This document shows positions 35,265 through 46,509 of a stretch of 64,000 nucleotides of DNA, in pieces. The position numbers and the translations under genes are program-made. This DNA is from Rhizomucor pusillus. Lineage: Eukaryota > Mucoromycota > Mucoromycetes > Mucorales > Lichtheimiaceae. The notes beneath the pieces were generated by a model. It ran no database searches, was not told where the DNA came from, and saw only the letters and a list, made by a program, of their open reading frames with translations. The DNA lies in NCBI GenBank assembly GCA_900175165.2, contig FWWN02000230.1, positions 1-64,000 on the forward strand, given 5' to 3'. Every line of letters begins with the position of its first letter. Positions within the stretch are counted from its first letter, which is position 1.

Positions 35265-37140
35265 ATGGCGGCCAGTTACAAGGTCTGCATCGTAACTCCT
35301 CGCGTTTGCCCATGCTACCCGACACGCTGTTGAACCATGTTTGATAGGACGCAGTGGACAAGATCATCTCGTTGCAGACAAATGCCTCTGTCCTCGACAT
35401 GTTGCGTAAAGCGGGTCCTCGAATGAACGAGCGCAGCTTGCCGGAAATGAGAGGTTATCTAAAGCGTATTGGATATGAGGTACTTATCAGTAGACACGAA
35501 GGAAGGGAATGGGAAGGTGGAGACAGCAGCGGCTCTTATCGAGACAGAGGAAAACTCCATGCGGTGTCTTGGCACTTAGTATTCTTTTGCATAGCCGCGA
35601 GATTTCGATAAGCTCAATATCATCCACGTGACGGGCACCAAGGGCAAAGGATCCACGTGTGCTTTGACGCAGTCGATCTTGAAGCATTTTCCTACCGATA
35701 AGCCCATTCGGACCGGTCTGTTCACGTCGCCGCATTTGGTGGCGATGCGGGAACGTATTCGCATTAACGGCGAGCCGCTGAGCGAAGAATTGTTTGCCAA
35801 ATATTCTCAGCAAGTCTGGGAGCGTTTGGAGGAAACCAAACCTGAAGCCCTGCAAGCTTTGGATTCCCAAGTAAAACAAGTTTGAGGATATGCCACATGT
35901 ATGCAAGCATAGTCTAATTTTTTTTCTTTGCGTAGGATGCGCGAGAACTGCTGCGAGCTACAAGAGAACATCCCGATAAGCCTACCTACTTTAGATACTT
36001 GACACTCTTGGCGTTCCATGTCTTTTTGCAGGAAAAGGTGTGTGTGTGAGAAAGAGAGTATAATGGCTTCAATGCGACCGCTAACGATGATGTGCTTCAG
36101 GTGGATGTTGTTATCTTGGAAGTCGGTATAGGCGGCGAGTATGATTCGACCAATGTTATCGAAAAGCCGGTTGCATGTGGTATTACGGCGCTTGGTCTGG
36201 ATCACGTCAACGTACTAGGTGATACAATTGACAAAATTGCATGGCATAAGGCTGGTATTATCAAGCCAAATGTGCCTGCATTTGCCATCGAACAGCCTCC
36301 CGAGGCATTGAAGGTCATTGAAGAACGAGCAAAGGAAAAGAATGCTCCGTTGACCATTCTGCGAGATGACCAAGTGGAAAATCTCAAGTACATAAAAATT
36401 GGCAAGTGAAAAGGTCGAATGTAAAGACATAGTCTTTAGACTGACACAACGCAGGTTTGGCGGGAGTACACCAGAAATACAATGCACTTGTTGCTATTGA
36501 ACTATGCCGTGCCTGGCTTGCACGCTGCCGCAATGTAGAGCTTAAGGAACCCGTGCCGCAAGAATTCCGCCCAGGATTAGAGCGTGTTGTATGGCCTGGC
36601 CGTGGGCAGATACTCAACATCAACGCTACAAAGTATGCAGACCAAGTGAACAAAGACGTGACATGGTTCCTGGATGGAGCACACACTGTAGAAAGTTTAC
36701 AAGTTTGCGCCGATTGGTTCCAAGAGAGTGTTGCAAAGGATGAAAATGATATATCTCGCGTATTGATTTTCAATTGCACCAATGGACGTGATGGCCCACG
36801 TCTTTTGGACGTCATTGCACGGATACCTGTTGGTTTCGACCATGTTATTTTCACAACCAACGTTACATTCCGCAAAGGCTACACCGCTGACAGCACAAAC
36901 AAGACTGTGTCTGCAGAAGATGTGGCAGCTATGCAACAGACACTTGCCAAAACCTGGAAAGAACGGAAACCTTCCTTCCCATCCGAGAATGTACACGTTG
37001 TAGGCAGCATCGAAGATGCTGTAGAGTGGATTGTGGACTACACAAAATCATCGAGCATGCAGCGCGTGCAAGTCCTAACAACCGGAAGTTTGATATTGGT
37101 TGGTAACACGCTTACTGCACTCGGCATTCCTCCTCAATAG
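35265..37140 (+). CDS. FPGS: Folylpolyglutamate synthase
   Basis: The start reads MAASYK, joined across an intron (GTCTGC or GTAACT donor; acceptor near 35348) to DAVDKIISLQTNASVLDMLR. The Mur-ligase ATP site is HVTGTKGKGSTCAL, followed by RTGLFTSPHLVAMRERIRIN, VILEVGIGGEYDSTNVI and ITALGLDHVNVLGDTI, all FPGS signatures. The C-terminal domain carries WFLDGAHTVESLQVCADWF and ends TLTALGIPPQ. The enzyme adds glutamates to tetrahydrofolates, retaining them in cytosol and mitochondria for methionine and nucleotide synthesis (yeast Met7). No strong presequence on the chosen start; an alternative start could give a mitochondrial form. Its stop lies 115 bases from the PCK1 stop (convergent). Confidence 0.93.
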
Positions 37141-37254
37141 AAAAGGATCAACTGGATTTGTATGGCTTTTTAAACCAAACAGAAAATATACCGTCTTTTT
37201 TTATGAAGCTTTTTTGTTTTAGTTGCCGTTGATTGGTCCTTTTGCTTGTTTCTT

Positions 37255-39243
37255 TTACAGATGAGGTCCTGCTTGACGGGTTTCAGTCGTAGCACCGTCC
37301 TCGTATGCCTTGAAGTTTTCTTGGAACATGGAAGCGACCCTTTTGAGCGAGTCATCAAACTCTGCAGCTTCACCTTGCCATGCCTTGCGAGGATGCAGGA
37401 TTTCGGAGGGAACGCCAGGCACGTGCTTGGGAATAGCAATGTTGAAGACTTCGTAAGTCTCAAACTGCGCGTTGGCCAGTTCACCGCTGTGGATAGCGTC
37501 CAAAATAAGACGGGTGTACTTTAGTGGGCAGCGCTTGACAACGCCAGCCTTGCCACCGATCCATCCAGTATTGATCAACCATGCGTCAGCCTTGTGCTTG
37601 CTCATCTTTTCAGCCAACATGGTTGCATAGCGTTGTGGATGGAGCACCAAGAAGGGTGCGCCGAAGCATGCGCTAAAGGTAGGCGTAGGCTCCTCGATTC
37701 CATCCTCAGTGCCGGCAACCTTGGTGGTGTAGCCAGAAATGAAGTGGTACATGACCTGGTCAGGGGTCAGCTTCGAGACAGGTGGAATAACGCCAAAAGC
37801 GTCACATGTGAGCAAGATCAGGTTCTTTGGGTGTCCGCCGATGCAGGGGATTTTGGCGTTGGGAATATAGTCTGAAGAACCGTAAATAAAAAAGAAACAA
37901 CCCAGATATCCATGTAAACTTACCGATGGGATAAGCACAGCGTGTGTTCTCCGTCAAAAAGTCATCAGAGTAATCGACGACGCGCGAGTCCTCGTTCAGG
38001 ACGACGTTTTCTAGAACAGAGCCGAAACGAATAGCATTGAAGATCTCGGGTTCCTTCTCTGCAGACAGGTCGATGCACTTTGCATAGCAGCCTCCTTCAA
38101 TGTTGAAAATACCATCGTCGCTCCAGCAGTGCTCGTCGTCGCCAATAAGACGGCGCTTAGGATCGGCACTCAAGGTGGTCTTGCCGGTTCCTGCCCCGCA
38201 AGCTCTTAGTTGACAGGTTAAATATAGAACAGCACCGGACATGATCTTACCGGATAGACCAAAGAAAAGGGAAACATCGCCCTTTTCGCCTTCGTTGGCC
38301 GACGAATGCAAGGAAAGCACGCCGGCTTTTGGCATAAGGTAATGCATCACTGTAAAGATCTGTGATACACATTGCATATTTACGTGTCAATAACAACGTA
38401 CGCCTCCTCCTCCTCCGTCACAACTACAAAGAGCCCTTACTCCTTTCTTCATCTCTCCGGCATATTCCGTGCCGAGAATCACCATTTCATGGCGCTTAAA
38501 GTTGACAGATACAGAAGTAGTGGAAGTCATTCCGGTCGTGTACCGATTAGCTGTGTACAACATGGTTTAGACAGGACAAAATTGCTCCTCCTTTGTTGTT
38601 ATAACTTTTATTACCTGGGAATTCACCCGCGTTAAAGATTGTGAAATCGGGCGTACCGAAATTCTCCAGTTCTTCCTCAGTCGGGCGGATGAGCATGTTT
38701 CGCATAAACAGAATATGGTATGCTCGAGAAGCAATCACCCGGATCTTTTTGCGATACTTGGGATCCCAGCCGGCAAAGCCGTCAAACACATAGAGTCTCG
38801 GGTGAGTGTTCAAGTAATCGATCGCACGTTCACGGTTGATCAAGAACACGCGCTCATCCATTTTCATGTTCACAGGACCCCACTGCGGTAATATTAGTAC
38901 TAGCGCGAAACAGCAGTGTCGAGAGGATGACGCTTACCCAGACATCCTTGGCGGAAGTCTCCTCTTCGACGATGCGCTTGTCTTTGGGACTTCGTCCTGT
39001 CTTCTTTCCGGAATAGGAGCAGAGTGCTCCGGCCGACGAAATCACAGTGCCAACTTCGTGCGTCAAGGCCTCCTCGTACAGCACGGGCACGGATGGGTTG
39101 TGCTTGATGGTCACCTTGTCGTAGTCGATGCCAGCCATTTCGTGAAGCTCCTCCTCGACCTTGGTGTGCAAGGAGGAGGATGACTGGGGTCGCCCGGCAG
39201 GCGAGCCTGGACGGTAAGGAGATCCGATTCTATGCGCTGTCAT
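37255..39243 (-). CDS. PCK1: ATP-dependent phosphoenolpyruvate carboxykinase
   Basis: The ATG at 39243 opens [20 protein letters not shown]. Conserved blocks: [37 protein letters not shown], the oxaloacetate-binding [17 protein letters not shown] region across an intron, [11 protein letters not shown], the kinase-1a P-loop [15 protein letters not shown] (split by an intron), [14 protein letters not shown] for kinase-2 metal binding and [17 protein letters not shown]. It ends ETRQAGPHL. The enzyme converts oxaloacetate to PEP with ATP, the first committed step of gluconeogenesis, in the cytosol. The GKTT loop and length mark the ATP-type (fungal/plant/bacterial) rather than the GTP-type enzyme of animals. 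A perfect hairpin lies ~125 bases upstream of the start codon. Confidence 0.97.
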
Positions 39244-39365
39244 GTTTCAACGAAGAGGAAAAGGTGTTTTCAGGAAAGAAAGGGGAGTAGACAAGGGAAA
39301 AGGGAAAAAAAAAGAAGAATAACGGTGGTGGAGGTGGCGGCACGATGAAGGGATGGTGAGAAAAA

Positions 39366-39398
39366 GCAATGCAGGCTCCGAAGTGGAGCCTGCATTGC
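39366..39398. repeat. Perfect 14-bp inverted repeat upstream of PCK1
   Basis: GCAATGCAGGCTCC at 39366-39379 is followed by a five-base loop (GAAGT) and its exact reverse complement at 39385-39398. It lies 123-155 bases upstream of the PCK1 ATG, so it may be in the promoter as a palindromic site or cruciform, or in the 5' leader as an RNA hairpin. Confidence 0.9.
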
Positions 39399-39748
39399 AT
39401 GATTGTTATTTTGTTTTGCAACTGCCCGGCGCACCCTTTGCATAATGCGCTTCAGGTGACCCAAATATGAAATTGGCCTGTTCTTTTGTCTCACTCTGTC
39501 TCTCTAGGATATTGCATTTACCCAATTGTGGACAAAGAGAAATGGGGCATAAAATCTAAATGACTGGTATGTGCGATTTTTTATTAACGTGATCTGCTCC
39601 CCTTTCTATAGGCTCAATAGCATTATATTCTGGCTTAGCCATTTGAGCTAGTGACGATATTTCGACAATGGTAAAGTCTGGCGCATTCATGACACAATGT
39701 CTCCAATCACGTACAACTATGGAAAAGCTTGATCAACATGAGGACTAG

Positions 39749-39782
39749 NNNNNNNNNNNNNNNNNNNNNNNNNNNNNNNNNN
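39749..39782. other. Assembly gap (34 N)
   Basis: Thirty-four undetermined bases abut an A run and a GA microsatellite, so the gap probably reflects a low-complexity tract that was not resolved. Its true length is unknown. Confidence 0.98.

Positions 39783-39813
<31 letters not shown>
39783..39813 (+). repeat. A run plus (GA)n microsatellite
   Basis: Eight A bases are followed by about eleven GA units directly after the gap. A simple-sequence tract in the PCK1/MIT intergenic region. Confidence 0.95.
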
Positions 39814-40147
39814 GAGATATTGCATGATCGTCGTCTGGATTGTATAAACGAGGCGAGAGACACAGCTACTCCAATATTAACAAACCTGCCGAAACAGGAG
39901 TACAAGAGTTTAGCCGGAAATGTGAAAAGGAGTTTTGCACCGTGGACCGAGGCGGGTTGGTTGCCTCCCTTCTCTCTTTCTTTTTATCTTGTTTCTCAGC
40001 AAGGCGAGTCCAAAAGTGGCCCTTTTGGACCTCAGTGTATGACAAACGGATATACGCCGTGAAACCCCATTTTCTAGGGCGGTCCAACCCAGACGAGCAA
40101 GAGAAATAGACACCAGCTAGCTTCATCGACCAGGCACCACACACAAC

Positions 40148-42584
40148 ATGAGCCAGCACCGTGGTCCAACCACCTTTGACGCTGCTGCGTCCCCGCCCAC
40201 GCCCAATCCCAACTCTCACGCAACATCCTCCCCCAACTCCACATCACCTGCTGGGAAGCAAGTCTCTCGAGTCATTCTCCGGACTGCGCTCCAGAAGGCA
40301 AAGCTCGCTGTCGAGTGCGACACTGCCAACGATGTCGACGGTGCTGTCGCCTTTTACACCGAGGCTGTCTCACTCTTGGACCGCGTGATATCGACTGTCG
40401 AGAAACCAAGCGATCGGAAACGTCTTCAAGAGATTGTAAGAACTGCTGCAGTTTTGAGCATACAACACAATATCTAAATCTTTGTAATAATAATAGCATG
40501 ACTCGTATTCAGAACGAATAAGACTTATAAGCACCATCAAGTCAGATGTCAGCCAAGTTTGCGACGGCTATGATGCAATGCAGCCTTTTAATAGTAGCGA
40601 CGTTGTAGCTACAGAAGACGACGACCAAGAAAACGAAGCGAAATCGTGGTTAGCGAAGCCTGCCAAGCGCAAGTTTTCTACTAGATTCAATGCACAGCAG
40701 CAGCAGGAGCAATCAGTGCAGTCACCGTCGTCGCTGTTGCGTCGGATGACATCGTCCTCGTCTTTAGAGAGCTCTGTATCGTCGCCGGATGCAATTGAAA
40801 ATATACCCTGGTCACCGCCTCAGTCAGCACGCTCCAGCCGATGGCAAAATGTAGCACGTTCATCTCGCGTTGCTGATAATAGCCCGCCTTCCCCTGTCTC
40901 CTCCAAAAGCACACCGACTCAATCCCGACCAAATACAACCTCCCAGACTTCAAAACGTAAAAGTACCGAACCTGCTACCTCCTCCTCTCCTACTACTACG
41001 AATACCACCACCATCAACGCAACCACCCCAACCGCTCTCCCTCCCCGCGGCAGTTCAAGGGCTGCCGCTGCGTACGTACGACCTTCTGCAGGAACAGAAA
41101 TGGACATAAAACGATCCTCCAGTATTTCTAGCGACGCATCATCTACATCTGCGTCCATTGATTCTTCCTTTGAGACTTCATCGTCGCGGCCGGACGTCCA
41201 TCAACCAGCCATGACACTTCCGCCGCTGTCGCTTAAGCGGCTAGACTCGGACGGCTCTGCTAGACTATCACATCAATATTCCAACCACAGTCTTTGCAGC
41301 GCACGCATGCAAAACTCGCCATCGGCTTCCAGCTCGGATGCGGATTTTGCAACTGCAGCGATAGCGATGACGAGACGAGGCTCGCAAGCAGATGAAAACG
41401 CATCGTCGACGCCTCCACCACCACCACCGATGCGACGCGCAGCCACTCAGGTACCGCTAACAAAATCGTCATCGTCGCGGCAATCGAATGGGTTCGTGTC
41501 TGTGCGCAAGAAATCATCGCAGCGGTCTTCACGTGTAAGCCTGGATGGATCGTCGAGCCTGAAACGAGGAGGCGGAGGAGGCGGAGGGGGGAGTCAAAGC
41601 GGATCACCGCTGTTTGGACTGTTTATGAAGAACGGGTCTCCAGGTACAGCCGACTCGATGGACTACTTTGGCGCCAAATCAGACATTGGCGTAGCGTACA
41701 CGACCAAGGACCACGTTGTCCAGCTGGTGGACCACAGCGACAAACCGCTTCGTCTGATCCTGTCGCTCGAAAAGAGCATGGACCACGGCGCTTATATCAC
41801 CCCGCGATTGTATATACCCAAAAATATGTGGCAACAGCCTAATATCCGTCTGCCGCACCTGGAAATCAAGGTCGCAGCATGTGAAACCCTCATGAACGAC
41901 CTCGCGCGTTTGGAAAAATGGAGCCAACTCGATGATTTGACTGGAAGCCTCAAACTGCTAGAGCAGTTTTTGGAGGCAGTGGAAAGCTTACAGAACAACT
42001 TGTCAAAGAAGCTCAAACGGGAGAGCATGGATGCTAGCACATCTGGCTCTGTCGTGAATGGATCTGATATCGCTTCAGGCGTAGAAGCATCGTCCGGCAA
42101 GCGAACGCAGTCGTTCATGTCTTGGGGAAGCAAACTTTCTAAATCCGTTGAACGGATGAACGCGTTTGGTCTAACTAGAACGTACGTGTATGGGAGAAAA
42201 GGATGGCGGGAAAAGAGTTGAACGCTAATCATCTACTACCACAGCGAGGACCATTATCGGAATTACATTGAAGTCTTACAGCGTGCGTTTGCCAAACTCC
42301 ATTTACTCTGTAAGTGTTTCTTTCTCCTTTCAAAAAAATCAGATAAGCCGGGAAATTGGAAAGGTGGCAGCAGTAACTGACGGTATCCCCTTTCTACTGC
42401 AGCGGACTGGTGGGATCACTACACAAACTCGGAGCACACAAGTCCCGTGCGCGATGTTTTGCTACAGAAGTTGACGAAGATATGCGAAGTTGTCGATCTA
42501 GTCATTGGCGGCTTTGTTGTCCGCGACATGGCGATTATTCTCGCCAAATGGCTCAAGCGAGGAGGGTCTTGGGTTAATGAATAA
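40148..42584 (+). CDS. Fungal MIT-domain protein
   Basis: Exon 1 encodes an N-terminal MIT three-helix domain (residues ~40-110): RTALQKAKLAVECDTANDVD, AVAFYTEAVSLLDRVI and, after an intron with GTAAGA donor and TAATAG acceptor, HDSYSERIRLISTIKSD. A ~300-residue S/T/P-rich disordered middle with a proline run and a glycine run follows. The conserved C-terminal domain has DHSDKPLRLILSLEKSMDHG, YITPRLYIPKNMWQQ, EDHYRNYIEVLQRAFAKL and DWWDHYTNSEHTSPV, ending GGSWVNE. MIT domains bind ESCRT-III tails or microtubule-associated partners, so a role in membrane trafficking is inferred. The fungal family with this C-terminal domain has no well-known biochemical function that I can name. Confidence 0.75.
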
Positions 42585-42776
42585 TCATCATATTTCTTTC
42601 TTTATTTTGTTATTACTATTACAATATGTGTTATACACGTAATTAAAAATTGATGATCCATTGTTGTTTAGTTTGTAATGAAAAGAAGGTCTTGCATGCA
42701 GAGTGTTAAAGTGGTATGCTGTTTGTATGTGTGTAATGTGCGTAGTAAATGTTGTGTTGGAGAATGCAGCCTTTGT

Positions 42777-42905
42777 TTACTTGCTGTGGCCAGCCTTGTT
42801 GGGAGTAAAGTAGAGCACGTCGTTCTTGCATTCTTGGGCGTAGGCGAATGCCAGGACACAGGCAGCCGAGACGGAGACGACCTTCTTGCCAGCGCGAGCG
42901 AACAT
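42777..42905 (-). CDS. 42-residue small protein, probable membrane or mitochondrial peptide
   Basis: An intact ATG-to-TAA reading of 43 codons. It starts MFARAGKKVVSVSAACVLAF, continues AYAQECKNDVLYFTP and ends NKAGHSK. A short basic start precedes one hydrophobic helix (VVSVSAACVLAFAYA) and a polar tail. Codons are mostly C- or G-ending (GTC, GCC, CTC, AAG, AAC), like the highly expressed NOP1 and RPL35 here and unlike random sequence. A TATA-like TATATAAAAGCG lies ~45-60 bases upstream of the ATG. The shape resembles small respiratory-chain or TOM-complex subunits, but I cannot assign a family. Confidence 0.6.
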   Translation of the reverse strand: MFARAGKKVVSVSAACVLAFAYAQECKNDVLYFTPNKAGHSK

Positions 42906-43303
42906 GATAAGAAATGTGTGTATGTTTGAAACGACTTGAAAAAATTTGGGTCGCTTTTATATACGGCGGAAAATGGCGGGGAATCGCAGGCAGCAGCGGT
43001 CGCTTTTTTTGAATATCCGTTGGCCCTCTGCCAAGCAGAATGACTCACCAAGAAAAACCAAACTCGTCCAATTTTTCACTGTTGCTTGCGAGCACAAATA
43101 GCCCAAGTTAAATCGATCAAAACATTGTTTATTATATTTGTGATAATGGAAAAGCTATTCAGTATCATTCTAAAAAGGTGGTCATGGAAATTTGTAGAAA
43201 ACGCTGGACAAATTATTCCCGCGGCATTCAGGGTCCAGACAGCTTTGTCAGCAGCGCAGCGATCGACGGGAAAACTCTCTCAAAGTCTATTTTTGCCCAA
43301 CCA
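42906..43303. other. Intergenic region between small gene and arrestin gene
   Basis: This has the small gene's promoter (TATA-like box near 42955-42966) and the arrestin gene's 3' UTR, both minus strand. No other gene is seen. Confidence 0.5.
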
Positions 43304-44793
43304 TTAGGCGCATGCTATCTCGGTACTGCTGGCGGAAGAAATACTGCTTATCGACAATTTACGTTGCGATTGTTGAGTAGGCACTGTCAAGTGACCGGAT
43401 GCATCCTGATAAGAACCTCGTCTTTCCTCTGGCAACTCATTGACTGGCGAGGGCGGCGAGGAAGAAGCAGCATAGTAACTGCCAATGGGTGATATGGGGC
43501 TTCCAGGTACAGAGTCAGGCGATTCAATGGAGGGTATGAAACTGGGTAATTGCGAACTATCAGACTGGAACGTTGGCAATGGTAGTTCAAGCTGTGGAGG
43601 AGCAATGCGCCCTGTGGTGGTGGGAACAGTAGTTACAGTAACTGGGAGAACAATGGTTGGCATGGACGACGATGATAGCCGCCATCCACCTTGTGCCCAA
43701 GGAATGGTGATCAAGAGCCGGTGATCAACTTGGACGTGCTGCGAGGCGGAGAGTCGGGTAGATGGAAGGCATTTGGGTGGGATGGTAAAGTGGCAGACGG
43801 TGTGGTAATTGGTGGAGTTTCTGGGGATAGAGACGGATACTGTCTCTGTATGCAATGTGTGGGTTTTGGACTTGCCGTAATTAGGTAAAATTGGTGACCC
43901 AGACTGGTAGGACTCGAGCGTTCCCAGCGATAGATCGGATGTAACGGCGACTAATGCAATGTTTATGGTACTTATTTTGAATTCTGACTTGTTATGGAGC
44001 ACAAGTCGCACAGTGCATGTCTCGCCTGTTACAAGATGAGGTGGGTTAAACGGCAAATTTGCCTCGATTTGGAAATAATTTCTTTTCCTCACCTGGACAA
44101 TAGCCTGTCTTTACAAGCTGCGCAGTGACCTGCAGCGTGTTCTTGCCCCGTGTAAACTCCTCTGTGCACTTACTCTCAGAATCCTCGCACGGGATCAAGG
44201 GGAGGTACATGACCTCTGCAGGTGGACTTGGCACTGTACGTTCGCATAGCTCCAGATACCCCTGCACCGTATATTCTGTGTGGTATCCGAGCTTGGAGTT
44301 GTGCATCGACGGAGGATAGTTTACATTTGGCAACTTGATCGCAAAGAGATACATATGGCTGCCTTGGTCTAATGTTTGCATCTCGTTTTCTGCACTCGGA
44401 AATAAAGAAAACTCGGTTAGATACCCCACATCTATCAAAACGATCAGCCGGGAAAATTAATACAACTTGCCTGATCGTGCTTTGCCCCAGACGTAATCTG
44501 ATACCGAAAACACAGTGTTGGACGCTTTGGACCGTATGTTTCGTTCGACGCACTCAAAGACGACACGGACATTGTACGCCGAGACAGGCTGATCCAGCGT
44601 GAGAAAGACAGAGCCTATCAAACTCAAGTTAATACAAGAACCAACGCAGTGGCAAAAGAAAAAAGAGAATAAAGAGCCTCCGAGTCTTACCGCTGACAAC
44701 AGCACCTGGTCCAAAAGCGACCGGACGATCGTGATGACCTGGACTGACTGACAATTTGAAGCAACGTACAGGATTACCCTTTGAGAAGAGCAT
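43304..44793 (-). CDS. Arrestin-like (alpha-arrestin) adaptor
   Basis: The chosen ATG at 44793 gives MLFSKGNPVRCFKLSVSPG, then the arrestin-N pattern FGPGAVVSG followed by SVFLTLDQPVSAYNVRVVFE. Further exons carry LFAIKLPNVNYPPSMHNSKL, YTVQGYLELCERTVPSPPAE and a C-terminal arrestin domain (NPPHLVTGETCTVRLVLHNK, KISTINIALVAV, WAQGGWRLSSSSMP). A P/S-rich tail follows and the stop is at 43304. Fungal alpha-arrestins recruit Rsp5/Nedd4-type ubiquitin ligases to plasma-membrane transporters. No PPxY motif is obvious in the parts read, so ligase recruitment is uncertain. Exon boundaries in the first 350 bases are approximate. Confidence 0.8.
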
Positions 44794-44924
44794 TCGAAAC
44801 AAAAAAGAGAAACGAGACGAACCACAGCGGCTGACATGAATTTCGACCACGACATTTTTGCATGATTTGGGTTGCACCAAGCCCGCACACACACAACTTC
44901 TCCATTTTTCTACACAAAGAGATT

Positions 44925-45281
44925 ATGACAACGCCTACATTGACACATCCTCGACCCAATTCACTGACAACCGATTATGAGTTTCGAGTGTACGATTCTG
45001 GCTCTCACGGCATGGAGTATGCATCCTGCCCCATAGTCGTAATGTCTCGGCACGAAGGTTTCCACTGGAACGAGGATCTCTTCGTCAGCGCTTACAGGCG
45101 CGGCGAAGGCTACGAGAGTCGCAAAAGCATAGACCGAGAACGGCGGCAGAAGCGTGTATGTCGATCCGTGCATAAGACCACCAGCAAACGGCCGCAACAG
45201 TCTTCAGATCCTGAGGATCAAGAAGTGCTTGAAATCATACTCTCAGAGTCTGAATGCGACGTCTATCCGGAAACAGCTTAA
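44925..45281 (+). CDS. Short conserved-looking hypothetical protein
   Basis: A single-exon ATG reading of 118 residues: MTTPTLTHPRPNSLTTDYEF, then RVYDSGSHGMEYASCPIVVM, SRHEGFHWNEDLFVSAYRRG and a basic stretch (RERRQKRVCRS) ending in acidic residues (SESECDVYPETA). There is no signal peptide or membrane helix. I do not recognise the family. Composition and position (131 bases from the divergent arrestin ATG) support a real gene, possibly co-regulated with it. Confidence 0.6.
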   Translation: MTTPTLTHPRPNSLTTDYEFRVYDSGSHGMEYASCPIVVMSRHEGFHWNEDLFVSAYRRGEGYESRKSIDRERRQKRVCRSVHKTTSKRPQQSSDPEDQEVLEIILSESECDVYPETA

Positions 45282-45576
45282 TCTTTGTAATATACCTTTT
45301 CACTTATTCGATCCTTTCTTTTCATACTTTTCCTCTCCACCGGCTTATCCTTACCCACCCGAACCGCTACTATTTTGCCGTTATCTGATCTGACCGTCCT
45401 CCTGTGATTCTTTAACTACGAATATTTCCTTCCTCCCAACGCCGTGAATAAAAGGTATTTTCCATCCTTTTTCCTTATCTCCACATTGCAAACAGTCAAA
45501 TCAAAAATCGTCTCCAAACCGCTCGGTTGTTGTTTGTCGTTGTCAAGAAAAATTGATCCCCCGTGAAGTTTTATTT
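45282..45576. terminator. Convergent 3' region
   Basis: The hypothetical gene and RPL35 converge here. The segment is pyrimidine-rich on the plus strand with an AATAAA-like AATAAAA near 45446, consistent with 3' processing. No coding exon. Confidence 0.45.
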
Positions 45577-46203
45577 TTAAGCCTTAACAGCATACTTGCG
45601 GAGAGGGAAGTACGCTTCCTTCTTTTGCTGCTTGACGGTCTTGAGGCTGCGCTCGTAGGGGGTCAAAGCGCGGCGCATGGCACGGGTCTTCTTGACACGC
45701 AAGTCCAAGGGAAGGTACTTCTTCTTCTTGTAGAAGAGACGGAGCTGCTCGCGTTGGGTCTGGCTAATGACAGTCAAGGTGCGGGCAATGTTCTTGCGGG
45801 CAGTACCACTATTCAGAAAAGAAAAAAAATATCGTTCAGTTCCCACATTGGCTCGTTACACGTTGGGACTCCAGTTAATTCGCGGCATGCTTACATTTGC
45901 TGGAGCTTGGAAGCAGAAGCACCGGCAACCTTTTGCACACGGAGAGCGGCGAGTTCCTGCTTTTGCTCGTCGAGGATCTTGAGGAGCTCAGCCTTGTTCT
46001 TGTTGCGAAGTTCGTATGCTTTCACGGGAGCCTAGACCTTGAATTAGAAAATCTGTAAAACGTCCAATGTGGGAATCGTCGTCCATCCGTCGCAATTTCT
46101 TCTTCTCGATGTGTCTTCGCCTCAATATGTTGGAATACATGGACGGATGGATGCAATTCGATAGTGTATGCGACGTCTACGACGATGGATGAATACCTAC
46201 CAT
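45577..46203 (-). CDS. RPL35: 60S ribosomal protein L35 (uL29)
   Basis: Three exons: 46203-46201 (the ATG alone), 46031-45895 and 45808-45577, giving 123 residues, the usual L35 length. It reads [40 protein letters not shown], then [20 protein letters not shown] and RKYAVKA at the end. The ATG is followed directly by GTAGGT, starting a 169-nt intron. L35 sits at the exit tunnel of the large subunit, near the site for signal-recognition particle and chaperones. C/G-ending codons dominate, as expected for ribosomal proteins. Confidence 0.95.
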
Positions 46204-46509
46204 TTGAGTGCGGAAAGAAGAAAGGAGGGAAAATGCAACGCTGCCAGTGGGCAGTTGAGCTGAGGCCGACGGAACACAATTCGCCCCTCCCTCACCCGCT
46301 TCTTGCTGGGTGTCAATCATCATCATCTCCAAAATTATCAATCATCGCTGAAAGAAAAATACTTCACTTTACTCGAGTGAATATGAAAGAATAATGTGAT
46401 TAAATTCCATTGACTTTCATAAACATGGCCATGAGACAGAATATTTTTATCAGCATGTTTGTTCATAGGGAAAGTACCAGGTGCAGACATTTAAACAGGA
46501 TACAACTAG
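46204..46509. other. RPL35 promoter / TDP1 3' region
   Basis: About 306 bases between the RPL35 ATG and the TDP1 stop, both minus strand. It should hold the ribosomal-protein promoter; no individual element was identified. Confidence 0.5.

Larger units (their letters stand above)
39244..40147. promoter_or_regulatory. Divergent intergenic region, PCK1 and MIT gene
   Basis: About 0.9 kb between divergent ATGs. It contains a T-rich/A-rich tract next to PCK1, the hairpin at 39366-39398, a 34-base assembly gap and a GA microsatellite. No coding exon is seen. Confidence 0.55.
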
